From assembly GCA_963851085.1 (NCBI GenBank), contig CAWKNX010000014.1, positions 1-64,000 of the forward strand: a stretch of DNA of 64,000 nt. The letters are read 5' to 3'. Each line of letters starts with the position of its first letter. Position 1 is the first letter of the stretch. Of the stretch, positions 8,629-17,378 are shown piece after piece. The translations under genes were made by a program, and so were the position numbers. Source of the stretch: DATFVJ01 sp963851085. Lineage in GTDB: Bacteria > Actinomycetota > Actinomycetes > Streptosporangiales > Streptosporangiaceae. The notes beneath the pieces were generated by a model that did not search any database, was not told the DNA's origin, and saw nothing but the letters and a program-made list of their open reading frames with translations.

Positions 8629-9893
8629 GTCGAATATGCCGAGTTTTCGTGCACATAGTCGGTGGTGAGATCCGTCGTCCAGACCGTCGCCGCATGCGGG
8701 CCCGCCGAGAGGTCGACCGTGATGGCAACATCACGTGGCCGCAAGTCGGCCTTGCTCCTGTCGTCACCGGCGCAGCCGCCCCTGCAGACCCACACGCCGT
8801 TCATCGCGACGTTCAGCCGGTCCGGCTCGAAGGCTGCATCGGTGGTGCCGACTGCGGCCACCACCCGGCCCCAGTTCGGGTCGTCGCCCGCGAGCGCGCA
8901 CTTGAGCAGGCTGTTCCTGGCGACCGCACGCGCGGCGGTGAGCGCGTCGGCCTCGCTGGCCGCACCGATCACCTCCACGGCGACCACCTTCGTCGACCCC
9001 TCCGCGTCGGCGACGAGCTGGCGCGCAAGGTCCGCGCAGACGTCGGTCAGGGCCGCGGTGAACTCGGCCGGATCGGGGCCGACCCCTGCTGCCCCGCTGG
9101 CGAGCAGCAGCACGGTGTCGTTCGTGGACATGCATCCGTCGGAGTCGACCCGGTCGAAGGTCCGCGCGACCGCGGCCCGCAGCGCGCGGTCGAGCTCGCT
9201 CGCCGGAAGGTCGGCATCGGTCGTGAGCACGCAGAGCAGGGTCGCGAGCGCCGGAGCAAGCATCCCGGCCCCCTTCGCCATGCCGCCGATTGTGTAGGAG
9301 GCGGACTGGCCGTCACCAGCAGGGCCGTCACCGGCCGAGCTTGCGCAACCCGCTCTGGTGCCAGCGGCCGGGCTGGCGCCGGCGGTGACCGGGTGAATGC
9401 TCGCCCGGCGGGGGTGCCCCACCTTCCTGAAGGCGATCTTGACGACCGTGTCGGTGGTACGGATCGCGTCGGCGGCGGCCAGACCCCCGGCCCGCGACAA
9501 CGCGGCGACCGCGGCGTCCACTCCTGGCAGCAGCATGTCCATGGGCAGCCGCTCACCGATCAGGCCGGTCGAGCAGACCGCGATCTCACCCGCCGAATCA
9601 TCGAGAGCCGCCGCGAGCCGTTCCGCCGTGGCGTGGGTGTCCTGGAAACCGGCCGTACCCGTGCACGCGTTCGCTCCGCCCGAGTTGAGCACGACGCCGC
9701 GCACCCGGCCCCCGTTTACGACCTGCTGCGTCCAGAGCACGGGCGCGGCCTTGACCCGGTTGGCGGTGAAGACGGCGGCGGCGGACCTGGACGGGCCCTC
9801 GTTCACCACGACGGCGACATCGCGGCCGCCGTTCTCCTTGAGGCCGGCCGTCACCCCTGCCGCGAGGAATCCGATGGGTGCGGTGACGCTCAT
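8625..9893 (-). CDS. argJ: Bifunctional ornithine acetyltransferase / N-acetylglutamate synthase
   Basis: ArgJ recycles the acetyl group from acetylornithine to glutamate and, in bifunctional forms, also makes N-acetylglutamate from acetyl-CoA. The 422-residue precursor has the self-cleavage site KGAGMLAPALA-TLL, with nucleophilic Thr218 opening the beta chain. It also has VVLNSGGANACTG and a C-terminal half with DSDGCMSTNDT and GDDPNWGRV. Residues 157-198, just before the cleavage motif, form a low-complexity insert of roughly 30-40 residues, where homologues have only a short turn. The start overlaps the argC stop (ATGA). Confidence 0.96.
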   Translation of the reverse strand: MSVTAPIGFLAAGVTAGLKENGGRDVAVVVNEGPSRSAAAVFTANRVKAAPVLWTQQVVNGGRVRGVVLNSGGANACTGTAGFQDTHATAERLAAALDDSAGEIAVCSTGLIGERLPMDMLLPGVDAAVAALSRAGGLAAADAIRTTDTVVKIAFRKVGHPRRASIHPVTAGASPAAGTRAGCASSAGDGPAGDGQSASYTIGGMAKGAGMLAPALATLLCVLTTDADLPASELDRALRAAVARTFDRVDSDGCMSTNDTVLLLASGAAGVGPDPAEFTAALTDVCADLARQLVADAEGSTKVVAVEVIGAASEADALTAARAVARNSLLKCALAGDDPNWGRVVAAVGTTDAAFEPDRLNVAMNGVWVCRGGCAGDDRSKADLRPRDVAITVDLSAGPHAATVWTTDLTTDYVHENSAYST

Positions 9894-10966
9894 GGCGATA
9901 CTCCGTGTGCGGTAAGGCCGGCGGTTTCCGCCAGGCCGGTCATGAGGTTGGCGTTCTGGATGGCCTGCCCGGCCGCGCCCTTGCCGAGGTTGTCGATGGC
10001 CGCCACCACCACGGCGCGGCCCGCTCTGGTGTCCGCCGCGGCTTGCAGGTGCGCCGCGTTCGAACCGGAGGTCGCCGCGGTGGACGGCCAACTGCCCTCG
10101 GGCAGCACATGCACGAAGGGCTCATCGGCGTAGGCGTCCGCCAGGGCGCCGCGCAAGAGCGCGGTCACCGCGCTAGCACCTGCCGCGCCGGACGCGCGCC
10201 GGGTGAGCCGGGCCGTGCAGGTCGCCAGGATCCCCCTGGGCATCGGCGCGAGCGACGGCGTGAACGAGACCGTCACCCCGCCGCCAGCCGGAAGCTGCGC
10301 CGCAGGCCGGGCCTCGGCGAGCACCTGCTCGATCTCCGGCGTATGACGGTGCACACCGCCCACCTGATAGGCGGACATCGCGCCCATCACCTCGGCGCCG
10401 AGCAAGCTCAGCTTTGGCGCCCGGCCCGCACCGGAGGTACCTGACGCGGCAGCGATCACGATGTCCGATGCCTCCGCGAGCCCCGACCTGAGCAGCGGCG
10501 CGAGCGCGAGGATCGCCGCCGTGGCAAAGCATCCGGGCACCGCGACCTGTGTCGAGCCCGTGATCCGCTCTCGGGCGCGCGGGAGTTCGGGCAGCCCGTA
10601 CGTCCAGCACCCGGCGTGCCGCCCGCCGTAGAACCGCTGCCACGCGGCCGGGTCAGCGAGCCGGAAGTCGGCGCCGAGATCGACGATCTTGACATGTGCG
10701 GGGAGCTCCGCGGCCACCGCCGCGGACCGCCCGTGCGGGAGCGCGAGGAAGACCAGGTCCGCCTGCGCCAGCCGCTGCGGATCAAGGGGTTCGAACCTGC
10801 GACCGGACAATTGCACAAGGTTCGGATGGAGCGCGGTCACGGGCTCGCCCGCGTTCGATCCGGCCGCGACAGGCCCGAGCGCCATGCCCGGGTGGCAGGT
10901 AAGCAGGCGAAGCAACTCACCGCCCGCGTAACCGCTCGCGCCCGCGACCGCCACCTGGACGCCCAT
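9890..10966 (-). CDS. argC: N-acetyl-gamma-glutamyl-phosphate reductase
   Basis: This NADPH-dependent enzyme reduces N-acetylglutamyl phosphate to the semialdehyde. The 358-residue product shows the Rossmann motif VAGASGYAGGELLRLL, the active-site cysteine in VAVPGCFATAAILAL, SGTSGAGR and VGGVHRHTPEIEQ. The ATG at 10966 has a strong gggaggac ribosome site. It is the first gene of the seven-gene arg operon; a leader of about 200 bases separates it from the proposed ARG boxes and includes a GC-rich tandem repeat. Confidence 0.97.
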   Translation of the reverse strand: MGVQVAVAGASGYAGGELLRLLTCHPGMALGPVAAGSNAGEPVTALHPNLVQLSGRRFEPLDPQRLAQADLVFLALPHGRSAAVAAELPAHVKIVDLGADFRLADPAAWQRFYGGRHAGCWTYGLPELPRARERITGSTQVAVPGCFATAAILALAPLLRSGLAEASDIVIAAASGTSGAGRAPKLSLLGAEVMGAMSAYQVGGVHRHTPEIEQVLAEARPAAQLPAGGGVTVSFTPSLAPMPRGILATCTARLTRRASGAAGASAVTALLRGALADAYADEPFVHVLPEGSWPSTAATSGSNAAHLQAAADTRAGRAVVVAAIDNLGKGAAGQAIQNANLMTGLAETAGLTAHGVSP

Positions 10967-11078
10967 CCGTGTCCTCCCTGCCCTGCCCTGCCTGCCACGT
11001 TCTGCCTGACGTGCGGTGGCTCTCGGTGACTTTCCTTGACGTGCCGTGCGGGACTTACCGCGGGCGGGTTCCCCGCCC

Positions 11079-11134
11079 GGGCCCCGTGTCCCGGGCCCCG
11101 TGTCCCGGGCCCCGTGTCCCCGGCCCGTGTCCCC
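11079..11134. repeat. 14-bp GC tandem repeat in argC leader
   Basis: Three exact copies of gggccccgtgtccc (11079-11092, 11093-11106, 11107-11120) precede a degenerate fourth (to 11134). A hairpin just beside it (cgggcggg 11061-11068, cccgcccg 11072-11079, 3-nt loop) makes the argC untranslated leader strongly structured. Confidence 0.85.
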
Positions 11135-11162
11135 GGGACGCGCCGCCGCTCACCAACGGCCC

Positions 11163-11196
11163 TGCATCACTATGTATCACATTGAAATATTATGCA
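11163..11196 (-). promoter_or_regulatory. Tandem ARG boxes upstream of argC
   Basis: An AT-rich island in GC-rich surroundings holds two ARG-box-like cores. On the minus strand they read tgcataatatttca (11196-11183) and tacatagtgatgca (11176-11163). The first fits the general pattern TGMATwwwwATTCA with one mismatch; the second is more degenerate. Their starts are 20 bases apart, close to the 21-bp phasing known for paired ARG boxes. They lie about 200 bases upstream of argC, whose operon encodes ArgR itself. Confidence 0.65.
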
Positions 11197-11396
11197 AGTC
11201 GGCTGGCCGCGCGCGGCGCTGTGGCGACTGTCCCGCGCCTGCTGCCAGGCCTGCGCTGGCCGCTCCGCGGCCGTCCGGCGGGCCAGCCCGGCGCGGGGTA
11301 GATCCCAGCGCGATAACCGCGCGGTAACGCTCCGGGGGCGCGCGTACGGCGCCGGATGAGCGACGGCATGATGGAAGCGCACGAGGGAGGTTGGCG

Positions 11397-11819
11397 ATGC
11401 GGCACGCGGGGCAGATGGCGCTGGCCGTACTCGCCCTGACCCTGGCGGCGGGCTGCTCGGCCAGTTCCGCCACCACCCCGGCGGGCACCTCCTCGGCGAC
11501 GCCGAGCGGTCAGCCGGCGGCGCAGCAGGCATGCGGCACGGTGTACACGGCCGCGCACGTGCCTGTCACAGTTGAGGTGCCGCCGGGCGCCGTCGACTGT
11601 GCCGTGGCGCTTCGGGTCCAGGCCGACTACACCCGCAAGCTCACCGCCGGTGAGGCACCTGGCAATGGCGGGGGCGGACCTGTGCCCGTCGACGGCTGGA
11701 CCTGCGAGGGGTACCCCACCCCGCAGGTGCTGCGGACCGGCCGGGCCTCGGTGTGCCATCGGGGCAGCATCCAGTTCTTCGCCGTGCTGCCTGCCCCGAG
11801 CGCCGCAGCGACATCCTGA
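11397..11819 (+). CDS. Small secreted lipoprotein, unknown role
   Basis: The 140-residue product starts with a signal peptide, QMALAVLALTLAAGC, whose lipobox LAAGC would give a diacylglyceryl cysteine and anchor the protein outside the membrane. A Ser/Thr/Ala-rich linker follows, then about 85 residues with three further cysteines (ACGTVY, VDCAVALR, WTCEGY) plus one near the end (SVCHRG). That spacing suggests disulphides in a small extracytoplasmic domain. The ATG at 11397 follows gggagg by seven bases. It is transcribed away from argC and converges on pheT 57 bases downstream. No family was recognised. Confidence 0.75.
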   Translation: MRHAGQMALAVLALTLAAGCSASSATTPAGTSSATPSGQPAAQQACGTVYTAAHVPVTVEVPPGAVDCAVALRVQADYTRKLTAGEAPGNGGGGPVPVDGWTCEGYPTPQVLRTGRASVCHRGSIQFFAVLPAPSAAATS

Positions 11820-11876
11820 ACGCGGCCGGCCTATTGCCACTGTCCCGGCCAGGCGCGGCAGACGCCGCAGCGCCGG

Positions 11877-14402
11877 TCAGGACCCGCGAAGCACCGCGCC
11901 GACCCGGCGTGCCGCCTCGGCCACCGCTGCGTCACGGACCGCGGAGGCCTCGCTCGCGGTGAGCGTGTGGTCGGGCGCGCGCAGGCGCAGCGTGTAGGCG
12001 AGCGACTTGTTTCCCTCGCCGGCCTGCGCGCCCGTGTACACGTCGAAAAGGCGGATCTCCTCGAGCAGGCCGGCGGCGCCGCTGGCGGCGATGCCGGCCC
12101 GCAGCGCTTCCGCGACCTCCGCGGCCGGAACGTAGCGTGGCACCACAAGCGCGACGTCCTGGGTCGCCACGGGGTAGGTCGGCAGCCGCGGCGCCTGGAC
12201 CGGGCCACGCACCGCCGACTCGACCAGCGACAGGTCGATTTCCATCGCGCAGGTACGCGGCGGCAGCCCGAACGCCGCCACGGCCCTCGGATGAAGCTCA
12301 CCCGCGAAACCGGCCCGCTGCTGCTCGCCGCCGCTGGTCGTGACGAGCAACTCCGCGCACCGGCCCGGATGCCAGGGAAGCTGCTGTGCCGCGCGCTCGG
12401 TAAGCGCGACATTTGCCGCGGTCGCGACATCCCTGGCGGCCTGCACCGCGTCGGCCCAGTCCGCTGTCCGGCCAGGACCCCACCAGCCGGCCGGTGTCCT
12501 GTTTCCCGCGAGCGCCACCGCACCGTGCAGGGGCTGCTCGGGGAGCGCAGCCTCGACCATGGCCAGTTCCTGCGGCGTTGGCCCGCGATCCACCGGGAGG
12601 CGCGGCGCGCGCCGCGGGCTGTTGTCCGCCGCCGGGCCCGGAAGATACACAAGGCCCGTCTCGAAGAGCGAGAGGTCCCCGAACCCCCGCCGCAGGTTGC
12701 GCACCAGTGTGCGCAGCAACCCGGGCAGCAGCGTGGTCCGCAGCAGCGGCTCGTCCTCGCTCAGCGGGTTGGCCAGCCGGACCGCACGGCGCCGCGGATC
12801 GTCGTCGGCGAGCTGCATGGCATCGAAATCCGCGCCGGAAAGGAACGGGAACGACAGCACCTCGACGTACCCGGAGCCGCCGAACGCGCGGCTCACCGTG
12901 CGTCTGGTCCGCTGCGCTTGCGTCAGCCCACGGCCGGCGGGCGCGCGCGGCAGGCGAACCGGTATGTTCTCGTATCCCTCCAGCCTGATGACCTCCTCCG
13001 CCAGGTCGTTCGGGCTGGCCAGGTCGGGCCGCCAGGATGGCGGGAACACCTCGATAATCTCGGTGCCGTTGCCCGGGTTGACCTCGCAGCCGATCTGGCG
13101 CAGCCGCCGCAGGGCGACCTCGCGGCCGTAAGTCATGCCCGCGACCCGGTCCGGGTGGCTGGCCGCCATCGTGATCACCACGGGCGGCACAGGGACCTGG
13201 ACGCGCGTGCAGCCAGGCACCACGCGGGCCGCGCCAAAACGGGCGAGCATGGCCGCGGCCTTCGCGCTCGCCCGCAGTTGCAATTCAGGGTCGACGCCGC
13301 GCTCGAAACGGTACGACGCCTCACTGCTCAGCCGGTGCCGGCGGCTCATCCGCGCGACACCGACCGCGGAGAAGCGGGCAGCCTCGATGACGAGATCGGC
13401 GGAGGTCTCGTCGATCTCCGTGTTCAGCCCTCCCATGGTGCCGGCCATGCCGATGGGGCCGGAGGAGTCGGCGATGAGGATGTCCTCGGGGTCCAGCCGG
13501 CGCACCGCGTGATCAAGTGTCTCGAGCGTCTCACCCGGCCGGGCGCGCCGCACGACGATAGGCCCGTTGAGCTTGGCCTTGTCGTAGGCGTGCAACGGCT
13601 GGCCGAGTTCGAGCATCAGGTAGTTGGTGATGTCGACCGCGAGCGAGACCGGCCGCATCCCCGACCGGGCGAGCCTTGTCCGCATCAGGATCGGTGTCAC
13701 CGACGCCGGGTGCAGTCCGCCGACCTCGCGCAGCACGAAGCGATCGCACGCGGTGGGATCCTCAATTCCGGCCGGATGCACGCCGCCGCCTTCGGCCGGC
13801 CAGTCCGGCGTGAGCCCGGCATCGGCGGGATCGGTGAAATCCACGTCGAACGCGGTCGCGGCCTCGCGTGCCAGCCCGCGGATCGAGACGCAGTAGCCGC
13901 GGTCGGGTGTCACGGCGATGTCGAGCACCTCGTCGCGCAGGCCGGCGTAGTCCGCGAAATCGGCGCCCACCGGCGCCGTGTGTTCGAGCACCACGATGCC
14001 GGCGTGGTCGTCCCAGAGCCCAAGCTCCGCGGCGGAGCAGATCATCCCATCCGACACATGGCCGTACGCCTTACGCTGCGTGATCTCGAAGCCGCCGGTC
14101 AGCACCGCGCCCGGCAGCGCGACAGGCACCCGGTCCCCCACGGCGAAGTTGACCGCGCCGCAGATGACACCCCGTGGCTCTGCCTGCCCGGTAGCCACCT
14201 GGCACCACCTGATCGGCTTCTTGAACCCGGACATCTCTTCGATCGCGAGCACCTCGCCGATGGTCACGCCGCGGATGCCCGGTCCGACCGTGACCACAGA
14301 CTCGACCTCGAGCCCGGCGGCGATCAGCTTGCTGGCGATCTCACGCGCGGGCACCGCCGGCAGTGCGGCGAACTCGCGCAGCCACGAAAGCGGGACCCGC
14401 AT
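11877..14402 (-). CDS. pheT: Phenylalanyl-tRNA synthetase beta subunit
   Basis: This is the large subunit of the tetrameric class II Phe-tRNA synthetase; it holds the tRNA-binding EMAP-like domain, the B3/B4 editing domain and the B5 domain. The 841-residue product begins MRVPLSWLREF, the usual start of the family. The tRNA-binding domain contains VGDRVPVALPGA, B5 contains RRLRQIGCEV, and the C-terminus forms an anticodon-binding ferredoxin-like domain (RLPTYPVATQDVALVV). Its ATG shares one base with the pheS stop (TGATG), so the two subunits are co-translated. Confidence 0.96.
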   Translation of the reverse strand: MRVPLSWLREFAALPAVPAREIASKLIAAGLEVESVVTVGPGIRGVTIGEVLAIEEMSGFKKPIRWCQVATGQAEPRGVICGAVNFAVGDRVPVALPGAVLTGGFEITQRKAYGHVSDGMICSAAELGLWDDHAGIVVLEHTAPVGADFADYAGLRDEVLDIAVTPDRGYCVSIRGLAREAATAFDVDFTDPADAGLTPDWPAEGGGVHPAGIEDPTACDRFVLREVGGLHPASVTPILMRTRLARSGMRPVSLAVDITNYLMLELGQPLHAYDKAKLNGPIVVRRARPGETLETLDHAVRRLDPEDILIADSSGPIGMAGTMGGLNTEIDETSADLVIEAARFSAVGVARMSRRHRLSSEASYRFERGVDPELQLRASAKAAAMLARFGAARVVPGCTRVQVPVPPVVITMAASHPDRVAGMTYGREVALRRLRQIGCEVNPGNGTEIIEVFPPSWRPDLASPNDLAEEVIRLEGYENIPVRLPRAPAGRGLTQAQRTRRTVSRAFGGSGYVEVLSFPFLSGADFDAMQLADDDPRRRAVRLANPLSEDEPLLRTTLLPGLLRTLVRNLRRGFGDLSLFETGLVYLPGPAADNSPRRAPRLPVDRGPTPQELAMVEAALPEQPLHGAVALAGNRTPAGWWGPGRTADWADAVQAARDVATAANVALTERAAQQLPWHPGRCAELLVTTSGGEQQRAGFAGELHPRAVAAFGLPPRTCAMEIDLSLVESAVRGPVQAPRLPTYPVATQDVALVVPRYVPAAEVAEALRAGIAASGAAGLLEEIRLFDVYTGAQAGEGNKSLAYTLRLRAPDHTLTASEASAVRDAAVAEAARRVGAVLRGS

Positions 14403-15598
14403 CAGACCTCCATCCCGAACGCGGTGGTGAACCGCACGTCGCCTTCGATGACGTCCCGCATGTCGGCGACGCCGTGCCTGAGCATCAGGGCCCGCTCGAT
14501 ACCGAGCCCGAACGCGTACCCGCTGTACCTGTCCGGGTCGATCCCGCAGGCGGCAAGCACGCGGGGGTTGACCATGCCGGAGCCGCCGAGCTCGATCCAG
14601 CCTTCTGATTTGCAGGTGCGGCACGGCGGCGCGCCCGGGGCGACCGATGCGCCGCGGCACACGTGACATTCCATGTCGACCTCTGCGGAGGGCTCAGTGA
14701 AGGGGAAGAAATGCGGCCGGAACCTGGTGGCAAGACCTTCGCCGAACATCGAGGTCACGAAGGCACCGATCGCGCCGCGCAGATCGGCCATGGTCAGGCC
14801 CTCGTCCACGGCGAGGCATTCGAGCTGATGGAAGACGGGGCTGTGGGTCGCGTCGAGCTCGTCGGTGCGGAATGCCTTGCCAGGGACGACCACGTACACC
14901 GGCAGCGGCCGGGTCAGCAGCGCACGGACCTGCACAGGCGAGGTATGCGTGCGGAGCACCATCCCCGATTCCGCGCCCGGCCCGGCCGGCCCGCCGTCAT
15001 CCGGCTGGCCCGCCGCCTGCTGGCCCGCCGGGGACCCGGCGGGCGTGGCGGGCCCACCGTCCGCGGCGACGAAGAAGGTGTCCTGCTCGCTGCGCGCCGG
15101 GTGGTCGGTCCCGAAGTTGAGTGCGTCGAAGTTGTACCACTCCGCCTCGACCTCTGGGCCCTCGGCCACCTCGTACCCCATCCCGATGAAGACGTCGGCC
15201 AGGCGCTCGGACAGCGTGGTGATGGGATGCCGTGCGCCGCGCGGCGCACGCCCGGCGGGCAAGGTGACGTCGACCGTCTCCTCCGTGAGCACCCGCGTGT
15301 CGCGTTCGGCCTCGAGCTCGGCCTGTCTGGTCGCAAGCGCCTCACGGACCTCGGCGAGCGCGACGCCGACCCGCTTGCCCGCCTCCGCGCGCGCGGCGGG
15401 CGGGAGCGCCCCGATCTCGCGGTTCGCGAGCTTGAGCGGTGATCTGTCACCCGCGTGCGCCAGCCGCGCCGCCTTGAGCTCGTCCAGGTCCCGCGCCTGC
15501 CCTATGGCGGCACGAGCCTCGCCGAGCATGTGCTCAAGCTCTCCGGCCGACAACTGCGTCACCTCGACGGGGTCATATGACTTGTTTGGTGCGGACAT
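14402..15598 (-). CDS. pheS: Phenylalanyl-tRNA synthetase alpha subunit
   Basis: This is the catalytic subunit of Phe-tRNA synthetase. The 398-residue product has an N-terminal coiled-coil (about 15-105), then class II motifs: HPITTLSERLADVFIGMGYEV, FRTDELDATHSPVFHQLECL (motif 2) and GYAFGLGIERALMLRHG (motif 3). Four cysteines in CHVCRG and CRTC suggest a zinc knuckle. Residues 178-212 are a Gly/Ala/Pro/Gln-rich insert inside the catalytic domain, explaining a length above the usual 340-375. The ATG at 15598 begins the pheST unit. Confidence 0.96.
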   Translation of the reverse strand: MSAPNKSYDPVEVTQLSAGELEHMLGEARAAIGQARDLDELKAARLAHAGDRSPLKLANREIGALPPAARAEAGKRVGVALAEVREALATRQAELEAERDTRVLTEETVDVTLPAGRAPRGARHPITTLSERLADVFIGMGYEVAEGPEVEAEWYNFDALNFGTDHPARSEQDTFFVAADGGPATPAGSPAGQQAAGQPDDGGPAGPGAESGMVLRTHTSPVQVRALLTRPLPVYVVVPGKAFRTDELDATHSPVFHQLECLAVDEGLTMADLRGAIGAFVTSMFGEGLATRFRPHFFPFTEPSAEVDMECHVCRGASVAPGAPPCRTCKSEGWIELGGSGMVNPRVLAACGIDPDRYSGYAFGLGIERALMLRHGVADMRDVIEGDVRFTTAFGMEV

Positions 15599-15829
15599 TC
15601 GATGTGCTCCCCTTGCGGGCGGGCTTCGTGGTCACGTGCGGCGATTGCGTCCGCCGGAGGCGCCGACGCCTCAGCACCGACCGTAGCGGTGGGCCGGTGA
15701 CGCCGTCTCCCCGGCCCGCCGTGCCGGTTGTCCCGCCACGGGATATCAAAGCCGAACGGCTGCGGCGTGGCGCGACATGCGCAGGTGCGGTCAAAGCTCC
15801 GGCGATAAGCCCACCGGGGCCGCTGCGCG

Positions 15830-17098
15830 TCAGGCGAAGTCGGGCGTCCCGGCGGGCAAGGTAAATCGGAATTCGGCGCCGCCTCCCGGCGCGCGCTGCA
15901 CGATGATCGTACCGCCCTGCGCCTCGACCAGGCCTTTGACGATGAACAGGCCCAGACCCGTGCCACTGCGGCGCTTGGCCCGCCAGAACTGGCGGAAGAC
16001 CCGCGGCGCAAGCTCCGGTGCGATGCCCTCGCCCTGGTCGCTTACTGACACGGACACGCCGCCCACCTGACTCATGCCGTGCGCCGCCTGAACCACGATC
16101 GTCACGGTACCAGCACCGTGCCGTACCGCGTTCTCGACAAGGTTGCCGAGGATCTGGTCGATCTTGTCGGGATCCAGCCACATCTCCGGGATCGGCTCGT
16201 GCACATGCAGGCTGAACCGATCCGCGCTCTCCCCGGCCGCGGCGCGTCCCGCGATCACCTTCCGCGCGCGTTCTGCCACGTCAACGACCTGCCGGTGCAC
16301 CTCGAGCCGGCCAGACTCGATCCTGGACACGTCGAGAAGCTCCGTAATCAGCCTGGTGACCCGGTCGGCATCGGCGTTGACCGTCTCAAGCATGACCCGC
16401 TTCTGGTCGTCGGTGAAGCGGTGCCACTTGGCCAGCAGCGTGGCGGTGAAACCTTTGACGCTGGTCAGCGGCGAGCGCAGTTCGTGCGCGACGGTAGATA
16501 CGAGATCAGCCCGGCTGCGCTCGACCCTGGCGAGGGCGGCGGCGCTTCGCAGGCAGACGGTGAGCCTTCGCACCTGGTGGCCGTGGCGCCGGTCACGCGT
16601 GTACCCGACGGTGACGAGCACTTCCGTGCCGTCGGCGAGATAAAGCGATAGCTCCGGATGCCGGGTCCGGATGTTCAGGCCGTCGTACGGGTCGGTGCAT
16701 GCCCACCAGTCCTGCCCGTCGCGATCACGCAGCGGCAGGACAGCACGTATATCGGCGCCGATGGCGTCAGCCGGGGCGACACCCGTCAGGCGCGTGGCCG
16801 CACGGTTGAACACGGACACCCGGCCGGTCTCGTCGGCAAGCACCAGGCCATCGGGCAAATCGTCGGCGCATACCAGACCACCAGGGCTGCGGCCGGCCGA
16901 CGCGGGAGCGAATCGCTCGCGGTCACTGCGGCCACTGAGACCGTATTGCTCTGATTCCCACGGATGAGCCGACCCCCGAGATCCCCCCGCAGGCCACGGC
17001 GCTCGCCGCGCCTGTGTGCCGCCGCGCCCGGTGTCAGGGAAAGCGGCGCCTGGGTAACCCACGCCCCCACCAGACGCTGGGTGCCTGGTCCGGTCCAC
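15830..17098 (-). CDS. PAS-domain sensor histidine kinase
   Basis: The recognisable part begins near DLPDGLVLADETGRVSVFNRAA, a PAS domain (about 80-170 in the 422-residue form). It is followed by a HisKA helix with phosphoacceptor His205 in STVAHELRSPLTS and by an HATPase domain (NLVENAVRHG, DQGEGI, GTGLGLFIVKGL). No membrane segment is seen, so it is probably cytoplasmic, and no response regulator is adjacent. The GTG at 17098 has ggagg 10 bases upstream. However, residues 1-75 are low-complexity and cover a dispersed GC-rich element (16939-16991), so the true start may lie nearer the PAS domain. Confidence 0.88.
   Translation of the reverse strand: MDRTRHPASGGGVGYPGAAFPDTGRGGTQARRAPWPAGGSRGSAHPWESEQYGLSGRSDRERFAPASAGRSPGGLVCADDLPDGLVLADETGRVSVFNRAATRLTGVAPADAIGADIRAVLPLRDRDGQDWWACTDPYDGLNIRTRHPELSLYLADGTEVLVTVGYTRDRRHGHQVRRLTVCLRSAAALARVERSRADLVSTVAHELRSPLTSVKGFTATLLAKWHRFTDDQKRVMLETVNADADRVTRLITELLDVSRIESGRLEVHRQVVDVAERARKVIAGRAAAGESADRFSLHVHEPIPEMWLDPDKIDQILGNLVENAVRHGAGTVTIVVQAAHGMSQVGGVSVSVSDQGEGIAPELAPRVFRQFWRAKRRSGTGLGLFIVKGLVEAQGGTIIVQRAPGGGAEFRFTLPAGTPDFA
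16939..16991. repeat. Dispersed GC-rich element, copy 1
   Basis: gaccgtattgc (16939-16949) is followed 23 bases later by cccccgagatccccccgca (16973-16991). The same two blocks recur near 35368-35410, and a shorter version lies at 61626-61643. Here the element overlaps the doubtful N-terminus of the histidine kinase frame. Confidence 0.55.
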
Positions 17099-17378
17099 TC
17101 GTTCGCAGCCTCCATCCGGGCCGTGCTCTCATCCGGCCGCTGACATCAAGCACTCGATATGCGGCCACACCCGCCACAATGGCGTGACGGAACGTGATCA
17201 GACTCTAGCGCCTCACGGCCACTGGGCGGCAGCCCCCATTGCCAGCTGATCGTTGCATCGCGCACGGTGTGCGGCATCCTTCGGCATATTCCGCGTGGTC
17301 AGCCTTATTTTCCGGAGGGGTGGTCGATTGAAAGAAGGCGATAGCGAAGATAATGTCCGCTGTGCTGTACGTGCCCGG

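Noticed and set aside
10781..10805. tRNA-like ggttcgaacct string
   Set aside because: It lies inside the argC coding region and no cloverleaf can be drawn around it; no tRNA was found elsewhere in the window.
11967..14666. Long plus-strand open frame of 899 codons
   Set aside because: It lies wholly antisense to pheT/pheS, is Arg/His/Gly-rich, and arises from the GC-biased third codon positions of the real genes.
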